Notes under the pieces: generated by a model
Database searches by the model: none
Seen by the model: only the letters and a program-made list of their open reading frames with translations
What the model was told of the DNA's origin: nothing
Shown here: one piece after another, positions 38,308-48,094 of the stretch
Position numbering within the stretch: the stretch's first letter is position 1
How the letters are laid out: every line of letters begins with the position of its first letter
Assembly: GCF_900106045.1 (NCBI RefSeq)
Contig: NZ_LT629802.1
Coordinates: 3,162,001 to 3,226,000, forward strand
Direction of reading: 5' to 3'
DNA: 64,000 nucleotides
Origin: Pseudomonas mucidolens
GTDB lineage: Bacteria > Pseudomonadota > Gammaproteobacteria > Pseudomonadales > Pseudomonadaceae
Position numbers and translations under genes: made by a program

Positions 38308-39765
38308 ATGATCAAATCCTTGCGCCCATTGTTACTCGCCAGTTTTCTTCTCCCTCTGGCTTTTTCCGTCACCGCCGCCCCCATCAATACCAGCTTGCCA
38401 CCCAAGGTGCAGGAGTCGCTGAAAAAGGCCAAGTTGCAAAACGATGCCTTGTCCCTGGTCATGATCCCGCTCACCGGGCCCGGCACGCCGACCGTGTTCA
38501 ATGCCGACGTTTCGGTGAACCCGGCCTCCACCATGAAACTAGTCACCACCTACGCGGCCCTGGAAATGCTCGGCCCCAACCACCAGTGGAAAACCGAGTT
38601 CTACACCGATGGCACCCTCAGTGGCGGAATTTTGCGCGGTAACCTGTACCTGAAGGGCGGCGGCGATCCCAAGCTGAACATGGAAAAACTCTGGTTGTTG
38701 ATGCGTGACCTGCGGGCCAATGGCGTGCAGCAAGTCACCGGCGACCTGGTGCTGGATCGCGGTTTCTTCATCCAGCCGCAATTGCCGGCATTCAATGACG
38801 ACGGCAATGACGCCAACAAGCCATTCCTGGTCAAGCCGGATGCCTTGCTGGTCAACCTCAAGGCCTTGCGTTTCGTGACCCGCAATGATTCGGGCCGCGT
38901 ACTGGTCTCGGTGGAACCGCCTATTGCCAGTATCCATATCGACAATCAGGTCAAACCGACCAACACTAAACAATGCACCGGCGACGTGCGCTACAACCCG
39001 GTCACCGCCGCCGATGGCAGTGTGACCGTAACCGTCAGCGGCCAGTTGGGTGACGGCTGCAGCTCGCAGACCTATCTGTCGCTGCTGGATCACGCCACCT
39101 ATGCCGCCGGCGCTGTCCGGGCGATCTGGAAAGAACTGGGCGGCAGCATCCAGGGCCGTGACGTGCTGGCACCCGTGCCAAAAAGCGCCAAGCTCCTGGC
39201 CAGGGCTTTCTCCCCGGATCTGGCAGAAATCATTCGCGATATCAACAAATACAGTAACAACACCATGGCCCAGCAGTTGTTCCTGAGCCTTGGCGCGCAA
39301 TACCGCACGGATGCCGACGGCGACGATGGCAAGGCGGCCCAGCGGGTAATCCGCCAATGGCTGGCAAAAAAAGGCATCACCGCACCGCACCTCGTGATGG
39401 AGAATGGTTCCGGCCTGTCCCGTGCCGAGCGCGTGAGCGCCCGCGAGCTGGCGAGAATGCTGCAGGCTGCGTGGAAAAGCCCGTATGCGGCAGAGTTCGT
39501 CAGCTCGATGCCGATTGCGGGCAGCGACGGCACCATGCGCAGACGCCTTAAAACCACGGCCTTGCGCGGTGAAGCACACATCAAGACTGGCACCTTGAAT
39601 ACCGTGCGGGCAATTGCCGGCTACAGCCGCGACAATAACGGCAATACCTGGGCGGTGGTGGCAATCCTCAATGACCCGAAGCCTTGGGGTGCCTCGTCGG
39701 TGCTGGACCAAGTGCTGCTGGACTTGTATCGCCAGCCAAAGGTGACAACCGCGTCCGCTCTGTAA
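38308..39765 (+). CDS. dacB: D-alanyl-D-alanine carboxypeptidase/endopeptidase (PBP4)
   Basis: A periplasmic low-molecular-weight penicillin-binding protein that trims or cleaves peptidoglycan cross-links. The 485-residue product starts with a Sec signal (MIKSLRPLLLASFLLPLAFS, then VTAA). The active site has SxxK as STMK (residues 74-77), SxN in KYSNNTMAQQ and KTG in HIKTGTLNTV. The frame is open 63 codons further up, but the signal peptide identifies the ATG at 38308 as the start. Its ribosome site is weak. A relic of yggL lies divergently upstream. Confidence 0.94.
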   Translation: MIKSLRPLLLASFLLPLAFSVTAAPINTSLPPKVQESLKKAKLQNDALSLVMIPLTGPGTPTVFNADVSVNPASTMKLVTTYAALEMLGPNHQWKTEFYTDGTLSGGILRGNLYLKGGGDPKLNMEKLWLLMRDLRANGVQQVTGDLVLDRGFFIQPQLPAFNDDGNDANKPFLVKPDALLVNLKALRFVTRNDSGRVLVSVEPPIASIHIDNQVKPTNTKQCTGDVRYNPVTAADGSVTVTVSGQLGDGCSSQTYLSLLDHATYAAGAVRAIWKELGGSIQGRDVLAPVPKSAKLLARAFSPDLAEIIRDINKYSNNTMAQQLFLSLGAQYRTDADGDDGKAAQRVIRQWLAKKGITAPHLVMENGSGLSRAERVSARELARMLQAAWKSPYAAEFVSSMPIAGSDGTMRRRLKTTALRGEAHIKTGTLNTVRAIAGYSRDNNGNTWAVVAILNDPKPWGASSVLDQVLLDLYRQPKVTTASAL

Positions 39766-39845
39766 ATCGTGCGGGAACCGGCCTTGAACCTCGCCAAGCC
39801 CGGGCAGGTTCCTGGCCGGACGCCAGGGGCAAGCCTATCAGGGCC

Positions 39846-42254
39846 TCACACCTGCAAACGCTCTGCTTCTACCCGGTCTCGACCCGCCTGTTTGGCGGCA
39901 TACACGGCCGAGTCCGCGCGTAACAACAAGCTATCCACCCCTTCATCGACCCGCCAACTGGCCACGCCGAAGCTGGCCGTGACAAGACCGACTCCGACCA
40001 TGGGGGAACTGCGCAGCGACTGCCACAACTCGATGGCCAAGCCATAAGCCTGGTCACCGTCGGTGTTGGGACACAGCACCATGAACTCCTCACCGCCCAG
40101 GCGGCAGAACACGTCACTGCGGCGCACGCGCACGCCGATACGCCGGCATAACTCCTGCAACACTCCGTCTCCCACTGCATGCCCATGCTGGTCATTGATG
40201 CGCTTGAAGTGGTCAATATCCAGCATGATGACCGCCAACGCCCCCGAGGTGCGCCTGACCCGGCTCATTTCGGCCTTCAGGCGATCCTGGAAATATCGTC
40301 GATTATGGATCCCTGTCAGCGAATCGGTGATGGACAACGCCCGCAGCTCTTCTTCCACCCGCTTGAGATCGGAAATATCAGACACATAGCCATGCCACAA
40401 CGTACCGCCACCGGGCAGTTCCTCCGGCGTGGCCTCGCCACGGATCCAGCGCAGGCCCTGGCGCGGCAGCTCGACGCGATACTCCTCCCGCCAATGACTC
40501 AACTGCAGTGCGGACAAGCGTATGGAGCTGCGAATACGTTCGGCATCCTGGGGATGTATACGCTCAAAGACCAGCTTGGCATTCTGCTGTAAAAGCCCTG
40601 GCTCTATTTCGTAAATATCGCGAATGCCGTCACTGGCGTAGATGAACCGCCAGTTGTCATTGGGTTCCAGAGTGAATTGAAAGATTCCTCCCGGCACATG
40701 GGCGCTGAGTTTTCTCAGCAAGCGGTCGCGTGCCGCCAAGGCTTCATGCACCCGCTTCTGCTCAGTGACATCCAGGCAAATCGCCAGGTGTCCGATCCAC
40801 AAACCGTGGTCATCCAGCAGCGCCGTCACCAGCATGTTCACCATCAATTGGCTGCCGTCCTTGCGTACCAGCGTCCATTCCCGAGCCTCGTGCAAACTGT
40901 CAGTGCCTTCCACCAGCATCGCCTGAGCGGGTGTGATTCGCTTGCCCTGCATCTGACTCAACTGCGCCGCACGAACCGTCAGCTCAGAGGGTTGGTGCAG
41001 ATTTTCGAGGGTCATTATTCCCAGGACCTGATCGGCCTCGTATCCCAGCATCTGCTCGGCCCCGGCATTGAACGTGTTGATCACGCCGCGCAGGTCCGTC
41101 GCAATGATCGCCACCTGGGTCGCAGCGTTGAGCACACTGCGCAACTGGCTATGGGCGGTGCGTAACTGGTGTTCGCGCACGCGCAATTCGCCGGTGCGTT
41201 GCTGCACCAGCTTGATCGCCCGCTGACGCTGGCTGACCAGCACGTAGAGCAAGGCACTGAGCAACAGACTGAGCAGACCGCCCATGATCAGGATGCTGGT
41301 CACCGAGGAGTGATTGCTCTGCTCGAACACTTGGCTGGGGCGCAAGCGCAAAGCGTAGACGTGATCCCCCAGGGTCAACCGACGGGTCACCTCCTGCCCA
41401 CTACTGTCTGCCACGGGGTTGTTCGATTCGTACAGCACACGCTGCTGCGTGTCGGACGTGTCGACGATCTGCATGACCAGGTTGTCCCTGGCAGCGTTGG
41501 GCAGGCCGTCCGCTACCAGTTGACGCATGCTGATCACGGCCATCACATAACCGTAGGGTTCGTTGACGGGCATGTGTGTGGTCGCTGGTCGACTGACCGC
41601 CGCGACCAGCAGCACACCGGGGGTATACGATGGTTCCAAACCAACCAATTGCATGGGGAGGGATACCGCGATTTTGCCCGAGCGACGCGCCCGCTCGACC
41701 GTGGACCGGCGTAAAGGCTGAGCCAGCAAATCAAAACCCAAAGGTGACCCCAGGACACTTTGGGTCTGGCTGTATAACACCGGTACATATTCATCGCGCA
41801 CGGCCGCTGAAACCAGGCTGCCATCATCGCTCAATTCACGAATGGAAAACGCTTCGCCAAGTTCGCGTGACACCTGTTGCTCGAACCCCAGGCGTTGCTC
41901 ACGGAGCACACGCGGGGCCCAGGAATAGGCGCGCGTACGCAATAGCAACGGCTGGGCAAAACCGTTGAAATTTGCGTGCGAGACATTCTCGGAATTGACG
42001 AAAAAACGCCGCAGGCTACCTAGGCGCTGCTCCTGATCTTCAAAGCGTTCTTCAAGACGGCTGTAGCGTTCATTGACCAGCAACTGGAAGCGCTGGCGCA
42101 CTTGCTGCCGATTGAGATCCGCCGCAGCCCACGCCACCACCAGGGTCAGCGCCCCGCCGACCAGGACAACCACCAACCCAACCAGCCAGGCCGACGCTTG
42201 CTCGCTGATGAAACCGAGGATCTTCGGGCGGACTGCATGCAACGGCATAGGCAA
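39846..42254 (-). CDS. Membrane CHASE-PAS-PAS-GGDEF diguanylate cyclase
   Basis: An 802-residue inner-membrane protein. A membrane segment at about residues 22-45 is followed by a periplasmic CHASE-type sensor (about 75-300; SWAPRVLREQRLGFEQQVSR), a second membrane segment (about 322-342), two PAS domains (about 365-500 and 505-635) and a C-terminal GGDEF domain. The cyclase signature is intact (FCRLGGEEFMVLC) and an RxxD-like inhibitory site is not obvious. It should make c-di-GMP in response to a periplasmic ligand. It is convergent with dacB and is not obviously in an operon. Confidence 0.92.
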   Translation of the reverse strand: MPMPLHAVRPKILGFISEQASAWLVGLVVVLVGGALTLVVAWAAADLNRQQVRQRFQLLVNERYSRLEERFEDQEQRLGSLRRFFVNSENVSHANFNGFAQPLLLRTRAYSWAPRVLREQRLGFEQQVSRELGEAFSIRELSDDGSLVSAAVRDEYVPVLYSQTQSVLGSPLGFDLLAQPLRRSTVERARRSGKIAVSLPMQLVGLEPSYTPGVLLVAAVSRPATTHMPVNEPYGYVMAVISMRQLVADGLPNAARDNLVMQIVDTSDTQQRVLYESNNPVADSSGQEVTRRLTLGDHVYALRLRPSQVFEQSNHSSVTSILIMGGLLSLLLSALLYVLVSQRQRAIKLVQQRTGELRVREHQLRTAHSQLRSVLNAATQVAIIATDLRGVINTFNAGAEQMLGYEADQVLGIMTLENLHQPSELTVRAAQLSQMQGKRITPAQAMLVEGTDSLHEAREWTLVRKDGSQLMVNMLVTALLDDHGLWIGHLAICLDVTEQKRVHEALAARDRLLRKLSAHVPGGIFQFTLEPNDNWRFIYASDGIRDIYEIEPGLLQQNAKLVFERIHPQDAERIRSSIRLSALQLSHWREEYRVELPRQGLRWIRGEATPEELPGGGTLWHGYVSDISDLKRVEEELRALSITDSLTGIHNRRYFQDRLKAEMSRVRRTSGALAVIMLDIDHFKRINDQHGHAVGDGVLQELCRRIGVRVRRSDVFCRLGGEEFMVLCPNTDGDQAYGLAIELWQSLRSSPMVGVGLVTASFGVASWRVDEGVDSLLLRADSAVYAAKQAGRDRVEAERLQV

Positions 42255-42334
42255 GACTCAAAACGCCAGCGTGCCAGGGCGCCACTTTGGCTAGGTATTA
42301 AGTTATAGCCATAGAGCCCAGTTTTGACCAGCGC

Positions 42335-42374
42335 AAAAGAGCCACGCGCCCGGATTAATCCAGGCGCGCGGCTC
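42335..42374 (-). terminator. Intrinsic terminator of rlmKL
   Basis: On the minus strand GAGCC-CGCGCC, then GGATTAATCC, then GGCGCG-GGCTC form a very long, nearly perfect stem followed by TTTT, starting seven bases after the rlmKL stop. Confidence 0.88.
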
Positions 42375-42381
42375 AGGCCGA

Positions 42382-44646
42382 TCAGCGTGCGGTGACTTTC
42401 CAGGCGCGGTGGATTTTCGCGTTACGCGCAAAGTCCGGATCGATGGTTTTGTCACTGATATCTTCAACGACATAACGCTCGCCCAGGTTGTCCTCCAACT
42501 GGAATTTGCGGAAGTTGTTGGAAAAATACAGCACGCCGCCAGGGGCCAGACGCGCCATGGCCAGGTCGAGCAATTGCACGTGGTCCCGCTGTACGTCAAA
42601 GACACCTTCCATGCGCTTGGAATTGGAGAATGTCGGTGGGTCGATGAAGATCAGGTCGAACTCATCGCGACAAGCCTCCAGCCACGCCATGACATCACCT
42701 TGTTCCAGACGGTTTTTGTCGGAAAAACCATTGAGGGACAGGTTGCGGCGCGCCCAGTCCAGGTAGGTTTTCGACAGGTCGACACTGGTGGTGCTGCGGG
42801 CTCCGCCCTTGGCGGCATGTACGCTGGCGGTGGCGGTGTAGCAAAACAGGTTGAGGAAGCGCTTGCCGGCCGCCTCTTTCTGGATACGCAGGCGAATGGG
42901 TCGATGGTCGAGGAACAGGCCGGTGTCCAGGTAGTCGGTCAGATTGACCAGCAGTTTGACACCGCCTTCGCTGACCTCCGTGAACTTGCCCTGGGCGCTC
43001 TGGCGCTCGTACTGTTTGGTGCCGCTCTGACGCTCGCGACGCTTGACCACCACGCGGTTCTTGTCGACATTCAGCGCCTGGGGAATCGCCGCCAAGGCAT
43101 CAAACATGCGCGCCGAGGCTTTTTCCGGGTCGATGGACTTAGGTGCAGCGTATTCCTGAACGTGAACCCAATCGTGGTACAGATCGATCGCCATGGAGTA
43201 TTCCGGCATATCGGCATCGTACACACGGTAGCAATCGACGCCCTCGCGCTTGGCCCACTTGCCCAGCAGCTTGAGGTTCTTCTGCAAACGGTTGGCAAAC
43301 ATCTGCCCGCCTTCGCTCAAACGCGCCTGCTCGACCACAGGGGCCGGCGCCGGCTTGATCGGATTGCCGTTCTTGTTGTACTGACGCTCTTGCGGCTCGC
43401 TCGGCGCCTGATCGTAGGCCGCCTGTTCGCGTTCGGCCTGGCGTTGCTCGGGGGTGCGGCGCTCGCCGGTGACGAACTGATCCGGGTTGACCTTGATCAG
43501 CAGCAACTTGCACGGCAACGCGCCGTTCCAGAACGAATACTGTTTGTGACTGCGGATGCCCATGCGCTTGCCCAGATCCGGCGCACCGGTGAACACTGCG
43601 GCTTCCCAGCCCAGACAGGCCTGGCGCAGGCGCTCGCCGAGGTTCTGGTAGAGGTACAACAAACTGGCTTCATCACCCAGACGCTCGCCGTAAGGTGGGT
43701 TGCAGATCACCAGGCCTTTCTGGTTCTGGTCCGGGCGCGGCTCAAACGTACCGACTTCACCCTGATAGACCTTGATCCAGTGACTCAAGCCGGCGCGTTC
43801 GATGTTGTTGCGGCCCGGCTGGATCAGGCGCGGATCGGCTTCGTAGCCGCGAATCCACAACGGTGGCTTGTTCATGCCGATGGCCGCGCGTTCGCTGGCT
43901 TCGGCGTGGAGTTTTTTCCACAGTGCCGGAACGTGGCCAAGCCAGGCGGTAAAACCCCACTGCTCACGGTTCAGGTTGGGCGCCATGTCGGCGGCGATCA
44001 TTGCGCCCTCTACCAGGAAGGTGCCGACGCCACACATCGGGTCGGTCAGCGCGCCGCCTTCAGCGGCGATACGCGGCCAACCGGCACGAATCAGAATGGC
44101 TGCAGCCAGGTTTTCCTTCAAGGGCGCCGCACCCTGCTGCAGGCGATAACCGCGTTGGTGCAAGCTATGCCCGGACAAATCAAGAGAAAGGATGGCTTCG
44201 CCACGGTCCAGACGCAGGTGAATGCGCAGGTCAGGGTTGATCTTGTCAATGGATGGGCGTTCGCCGGTCGGCGTGCGCAGCTTGTCGACAATCGCATCCT
44301 TGACCTTCAGCGCGCCGAAGTGGGTGTTATCGATACCCGAACCGTGGCCGCTGAACTCCACCGCCAGGGTTCCGTCCGGCAGCATGTGGTCCGGCCACTC
44401 CACGTCAAGTACGCCGTGGTACAGGTCTTCGGCGTCCTTCATCGGGAAGCGCTTGAGCACCAGCAGCACGCGGTTGGCCAGGCGCGACCAGAGGCACAAC
44501 CGGTAAGCGGTTTCCATGTCGGCCATGCCGCGCACGGCCGAGGTGTGCTCGCGCGCGTCTTCAAGGCCAAGCCCGACGGCTTCCTCGATCAGCAGGCCTT
44601 CGAGGCCTTTAGGGCAAGTGAGGAAGAGTTCGTAACGGTCCGACAT
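42382..44646 (-). CDS. rlmKL: Bifunctional 23S rRNA methyltransferase RlmKL
   Basis: Methylates 23S rRNA at G2445 (RlmL part) and G2069 (RlmK part). The 754-residue protein has a THUMP domain (about 45-155), an N6/N2-type methyltransferase with NPPYGERLGD near residue 308, and a C-terminal methyltransferase with FLNLFCYTATASVHAAKGGA and DPPTFSNSK. Between them is a linker with many Glu/Gln/Pro residues (about 395-435). Length and order match the gammaproteobacterial fused enzyme. A strong terminator follows directly. Confidence 0.96.
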   Translation of the reverse strand: MSDRYELFLTCPKGLEGLLIEEAVGLGLEDAREHTSAVRGMADMETAYRLCLWSRLANRVLLVLKRFPMKDAEDLYHGVLDVEWPDHMLPDGTLAVEFSGHGSGIDNTHFGALKVKDAIVDKLRTPTGERPSIDKINPDLRIHLRLDRGEAILSLDLSGHSLHQRGYRLQQGAAPLKENLAAAILIRAGWPRIAAEGGALTDPMCGVGTFLVEGAMIAADMAPNLNREQWGFTAWLGHVPALWKKLHAEASERAAIGMNKPPLWIRGYEADPRLIQPGRNNIERAGLSHWIKVYQGEVGTFEPRPDQNQKGLVICNPPYGERLGDEASLLYLYQNLGERLRQACLGWEAAVFTGAPDLGKRMGIRSHKQYSFWNGALPCKLLLIKVNPDQFVTGERRTPEQRQAEREQAAYDQAPSEPQERQYNKNGNPIKPAPAPVVEQARLSEGGQMFANRLQKNLKLLGKWAKREGVDCYRVYDADMPEYSMAIDLYHDWVHVQEYAAPKSIDPEKASARMFDALAAIPQALNVDKNRVVVKRRERQSGTKQYERQSAQGKFTEVSEGGVKLLVNLTDYLDTGLFLDHRPIRLRIQKEAAGKRFLNLFCYTATASVHAAKGGARSTTSVDLSKTYLDWARRNLSLNGFSDKNRLEQGDVMAWLEACRDEFDLIFIDPPTFSNSKRMEGVFDVQRDHVQLLDLAMARLAPGGVLYFSNNFRKFQLEDNLGERYVVEDISDKTIDPDFARNAKIHRAWKVTAR

Positions 44647-45179
44647 GGGAATTCCAGGCTTTTCAGCAATAAGTGAACGGGCGACGCATCGCCCGTTCGG
44701 TTTTCAATCAAGCGCTTTTCTTGAAGAGCACTCGCGTGGCACGAATGTGTGCCGTTCCACCCCGGCTGTCGGGCGTTTGAGCCTTGATTTCCGGGGCAGA
44801 TAAAAAATTGGAAGCAACAACAGGTAATATTCTGACCCTTCGTCGAATAATAACCGACTGCAACGAGCGGACATTCTCACTAAAGAATTAAGCCCATCTT
44901 CTTACAGGGCACATCATAGCTGGCTTTGTCGCAAAAATGGGGCGAAAAACCATCCCAGCTTATGGCTATAGCATCGTTATCGTTACGTGCTTATGACAAA
45001 ACGATCATTGAATCCATGTGACCTATTGGTTAGAACTCAACACAGGTCAGCGCCGCAACGACGCTGACACATTGGCCTGCCACGCCGGCAGCGGGCCGCA
45101 CCAACGGCAGAAAAACTCTGCCTGACCTCGGATGAGGTCGAAGGATATCAAGACAGTCAACAAGTGAGGGAAACACCCT
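44647..45179. other. Long intergenic region upstream of rmf
   Basis: About 530 bases between divergent rlmKL and rmf. I see no protein frame and no RNA family I can name. The A/T-rich portion at about 44790-45020 probably carries the promoters of both genes, and the last 100 bases form the rmf leader ending in GTGAGGGAAACACCC before the ATG. Confidence 0.5.
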
Positions 45180-45395
45180 ATGAGAAGACTTAAGCGTGAT
45201 CCGTTGGAAAGAGCATTTTTACGCGGATATCAGTATGGCGTTCATGGCAAATCCCGTGAGCTTTGCCCATTTACTCTACCGTCGGTGCGCCAAGCCTGGA
45301 TTAATGGCTGGCGAGAAGGACGCGGCGACAACTGGGACGGTATGACCGGCACTGCGGGGATCCACAGACTCAACGAACTTCACGCCGTCGGCTAA
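45180..45395 (+). CDS. rmf: Ribosome modulation factor
   Basis: A 71-residue basic protein that drives 70S ribosomes into inactive 100S dimers in stationary phase. MRRLKRDPLERAFLRGYQYG and the middle PSVRQAWINGWREGRGDNWD are conserved. The long leader upstream suggests growth-phase control. A terminator at 45482-45506 closes the transcript. Confidence 0.95.
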   Translation: MRRLKRDPLERAFLRGYQYGVHGKSRELCPFTLPSVRQAWINGWREGRGDNWDGMTGTAGIHRLNELHAVG

Positions 45396-45481
45396 TCAGG
45401 GCACTTAATTCCGACAAGCAACTTGAACATGTAACGACTTAACCACGCACGCCCCATCCGGGCGGCGGGCTTCGGCCCAGG

Positions 45482-45506
45482 GGCTCCTTCAAGGAGCCCT
45501 TTTTAA
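45482..45506 (+). terminator. Intrinsic terminator of rmf
   Basis: GGCTCCTT and AAGGAGCC form an 8-bp stem with almost no loop (TC/A), followed by CTTTTT. It lies between the convergent rmf and pyrD genes. Confidence 0.85.
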
Positions 45507-45511
45507 TGCCT

Positions 45512-46537
45512 TCAGTTTTTCGGCAACGCCGCGATTGCATCCACTGACTGGCGAATCAACGCCGGCCCCTTGTAGATAAACCCGGAATACAACTGCACCA
45601 GACTGGCCCCGGCGGCGATCTTCTCTGCCGCGTGCCTGCCTTCAGTAATACCACCCACGGCAATAATCGGCAGGCGCCCAGCCAACTCTGCCGCCAGCAC
45701 CTTGACGATGTGAGTACTTTTATCGCGAACCGGCGCGCCGGAGAGTCCACCGGCTTCATCACCGTAGGCCAGGCCTTCAACGCCGACCCGGCTCAAAGTG
45801 GTGTTGGTCGCAATCACCGCGTCCATCCCCGAATCCACCAGCGCCTGGGCCACCAGTACGGTTTCTTCGTCGCTCATGTCCGGTGCAATCTTGATCGCCA
45901 GCGGCACCCGCTTGCCATGCCGTACGGCCAGGTCTTCCTGGCGTTGGCGCAAGGCTTCGAGCAACTGCTTGAGCGAATCACCGAACTGCAGGCTGCGCAG
46001 GCCAGGAGTATTCGGCGAACTGACGTTGACCGTCACATAACTGGCGTGAGCGTAGACCTTGTCCAGACAGATCAAGTAGTCGTCCACCGCCCGTTCCACC
46101 GGGGTATCGAAGTTTTTGCCGATATTGATCCCCAGGATACCTGTGTACTTCGCCGCCTGGACCCGCGATAGCAAGTGATCAACGCCCAGATTATTGAAGC
46201 CCATGCGATTGATGATCGCCTCGGCCTCCGGCAAACGGAAGATGCGTGGCTTGGGATTGCCCGGCTGCGGGCGGGGCGTCACCGTGCCGATCTCGACAAA
46301 ACCGAACCCCAACTGCGCAAAGCCGTCGATGGCCGCGCCGTTCTTGTCCAGGCCAGCCGCCAGGCCGACCGGATTGGGGAAGTCCAGCCCCATGACCGAC
46401 ACCGGCATCCGCGCCGGTGCCTTGCACACCAGCCCATTGAGCCCCAGGCGGCCACCCGCGCCGATCAAGTCCAGAGACAGGTCGTGGGAAGTTTCCGGGG
46501 AAAGTTTGAATAACAGCTGGCGGGCCAGGGTATACAT
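45512..46537 (-). CDS. pyrD: Dihydroorotate dehydrogenase (quinone), class 2
   Basis: Oxidises dihydroorotate to orotate in pyrimidine synthesis, passing electrons to quinone at the inner membrane. The 341-residue product has the class 2 N-terminal helices ([20 protein letters not shown]), FMN-binding segments ([33 protein letters not shown]), the catalytic-Ser loop [14 protein letters not shown] and the phosphate site [14 protein letters not shown]. The frame is open 30 codons upstream, but MYTLARQLL is the conserved start. Confidence 0.96.
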   Translation of the reverse strand: MYTLARQLLFKLSPETSHDLSLDLIGAGGRLGLNGLVCKAPARMPVSVMGLDFPNPVGLAAGLDKNGAAIDGFAQLGFGFVEIGTVTPRPQPGNPKPRIFRLPEAEAIINRMGFNNLGVDHLLSRVQAAKYTGILGINIGKNFDTPVERAVDDYLICLDKVYAHASYVTVNVSSPNTPGLRSLQFGDSLKQLLEALRQRQEDLAVRHGKRVPLAIKIAPDMSDEETVLVAQALVDSGMDAVIATNTTLSRVGVEGLAYGDEAGGLSGAPVRDKSTHIVKVLAAELAGRLPIIAVGGITEGRHAAEKIAAGASLVQLYSGFIYKGPALIRQSVDAIAALPKN

Positions 46538-46627
46538 GGGCGGGCTTGACTCGGATGGCGGCGAAAGGTGGCGCCGATTATAGCCGGGGTGAAGGGTGTG
46601 TGCGAGGCATGGCGCAAGCGTCGGCAA

Positions 46628-47092
46628 TCATCCTTTGCGCTGGGCGATCAACGCCTCGTAGCGCTCCCAGATCCTTTGCGCATACCGCAGCCGCAGCGCT
46701 TCACGCCGGGCCCCCGCCCCAGGCCCCGCGTTGTATGCCCCCACCGCGGTCCAGTTGTAGCCGAATTGCTTGATGAACCCGGCAAGGATGGAAGCCCCCA
46801 CGTCCACCGACAAACAGGGTTCGGCCAGCAACCGCTGCTCGGTAATCCCCTGCTTAAGCAGGCGCGGCAAATGAATGCTGTTGATTTGCATCAGGCCGAT
46901 GTCACGGGAGCCATTGTGGTTACTGTAATTCATGGCTTTGGGTCGATAACCAGACTCTACCGCAGCGATGGCCTGCAGTAGCTCGGGTTCAATATCATGC
47001 CGGTTGGCGGCCTCGAGCCAGCAAAAGCCCCGGGCCTCGTTGGATCCGACCAGCACAATCAATAACAATGCCGGCGCAAAAACCCTCTTCAC
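46628..47092 (-). CDS. iagB: IagB-like lytic transglycosylase of a type III secretion locus
   Basis: A 154-residue exported lysozyme-like enzyme that opens peptidoglycan for a secretion machine. It has a signal peptide (MKRVFAPALLLIVLVGSNEA) and the SLT core with catalytic Glu in LLQAIAAVESGYRP, then DIGLMQINSIHLPRLLKQG and VGAYNAGPG. It follows Salmonella IagB along most of its length, including the Cys in GFCWLEAANRHDIEPELL and in AEPCLSVDVGASIL. Its start overlaps the stop of the hilA-like gene (ATGA), the same pairing as hilA-iagB in SPI-1. Confidence 0.88.
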   Translation of the reverse strand: MKRVFAPALLLIVLVGSNEARGFCWLEAANRHDIEPELLQAIAAVESGYRPKAMNYSNHNGSRDIGLMQINSIHLPRLLKQGITEQRLLAEPCLSVDVGASILAGFIKQFGYNWTAVGAYNAGPGAGARREALRLRYAQRIWERYEALIAQRKG

Positions 47093-47508
47093 TGCTGGTC
47101 ACCCCCCCGGATAATCAGGCCGCAGCCCGGGCAATTGGCGGCGCCCTCAAGCGGCCCATTCTTGTCGAGCACCCTCACCGGACCATTGAAACGATAACCT
47201 TGACCATACACCGTGGTAATCATGCTTCTGGCGCCCTTCAGGTATTTGCGCAGTGAGCAAATACAACGGGTCAGGGACTCCTCGGCCACCTCGCCGTTGG
47301 GCCAGACCAACGCCAACAAACGGTCCTTGGTCACCAGTAAATCTGGGCAGGCAAGCAGCAAACGCAGCACATGCCATTCCTTGGGAGGCAGCTGGATATC
47401 CACGCCATCAGTGGTCAGCCTGCCATCCCCTTGCAACGTCCAGCGATCGAACATGAAAGAGACCGACCTCAAGTCTTCTCCTCCGGTGACCCACTCACCT
47501 AAAGACAT
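47089..47508 (-). CDS. HilA-like winged-helix regulator, DNA-binding domain only
   Basis: A 139-residue OmpR/ToxR-type DNA-binding protein. The segment QLPPKEWHVLRLLLACPDLL, then GEVAEESLTRCICSLRKYL and TTVYGQGYRFNGPV, lines up with the N-terminal DNA-binding domain of Salmonella HilA. The large C-terminal part of HilA (over 400 residues) is absent; a short Cys-containing tail (ANCPGCGLIIRGG) replaces it. The ATG at 47508 has GAGGAA six bases ahead; an earlier open frame lacks support. It sits directly before the iagB-like gene. A role in switching on the adjacent secretion genes is inferred. Confidence 0.85.
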   Translation of the reverse strand: MSLGEWVTGGEDLRSVSFMFDRWTLQGDGRLTTDGVDIQLPPKEWHVLRLLLACPDLLVTKDRLLALVWPNGEVAEESLTRCICSLRKYLKGARSMITTVYGQGYRFNGPVRVLDKNGPLEGAANCPGCGLIIRGGDQQ

Positions 47509-47646
47509 CCACGGTTCCTCATTGCCAAAACGTCCTATCCGAGATGACGCGACTATAGAAACCAGAGGTCGATCTCTCGTTAGGCAAAAACCCAAAAATT
47601 GATGGTTTCTCGGACACACCACGTAGGAAGTTTCAAAATCGTCGGT

Positions 47647-48054
47647 TCATGGCTGAATGAGGTTGCGTAACGTCTCGATACGCCTCACAAAATCATTCAG
47701 GGCAGCGCAAAAGTTCTCGGCACTGGACAGCGCCTGTGGCCCTGCCATCAAACGAAGCTCAAGGCGTCCGTCGATATCCGCCAACTGTATTTGGCCGCTA
47801 CGGGCAAACGCACACTCCTTGAAGATGAACTGCAGCAGCACATAGGACGAATGCCGATACAAGGACGGCCCGGTCTCCGCCACGGAACTCCACACCCATA
47901 CATCATCGTCAATCTTGCCGATATTGATGTTCGGCGAGTTACGCATCTGCATCTCAATGGTGCTGTGGCTATCAAAGCTGCCGATCTGCTGTGCATTACA
48001 GCCGCTATGCAACAACGCGGCCTTTACCAGTTCATCAAGAGTGCGGGCGTGCAT
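47647..48054 (-). CDS. InvB/SpaK-like type III secretion chaperone
   Basis: A 135-residue small chaperone resembling Salmonella InvB and Shigella Spa15, which bind effectors before export. Matching stretches are GCNAQQIGSFDSHSTIEM, the IDDDVWVWSSV segment and SSAENFCAALNDFV. Acidic, alpha/beta, with no signal peptide, as expected for class IB chaperones. It lies between the invG-like secretin and the hilA-like gene. No effector gene is seen nearby, so its client is unknown. Confidence 0.85.
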   Translation of the reverse strand: MHARTLDELVKAALLHSGCNAQQIGSFDSHSTIEMQMRNSPNINIGKIDDDVWVWSSVAETGPSLYRHSSYVLLQFIFKECAFARSGQIQLADIDGRLELRLMAGPQALSSAENFCAALNDFVRRIETLRNLIQP

Positions 48055-48094
48055 GTGGAGCCTCCTTGGGCCTTGGGCAGGAAAACCGTTGATT

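Noticed and set aside
44647..45179. Possible GacA-controlled small RNA in the long rmf leader region
   Set aside because: Only a half-match to the GacA upstream site (CTTACA) and no series of GGA hairpins were seen.
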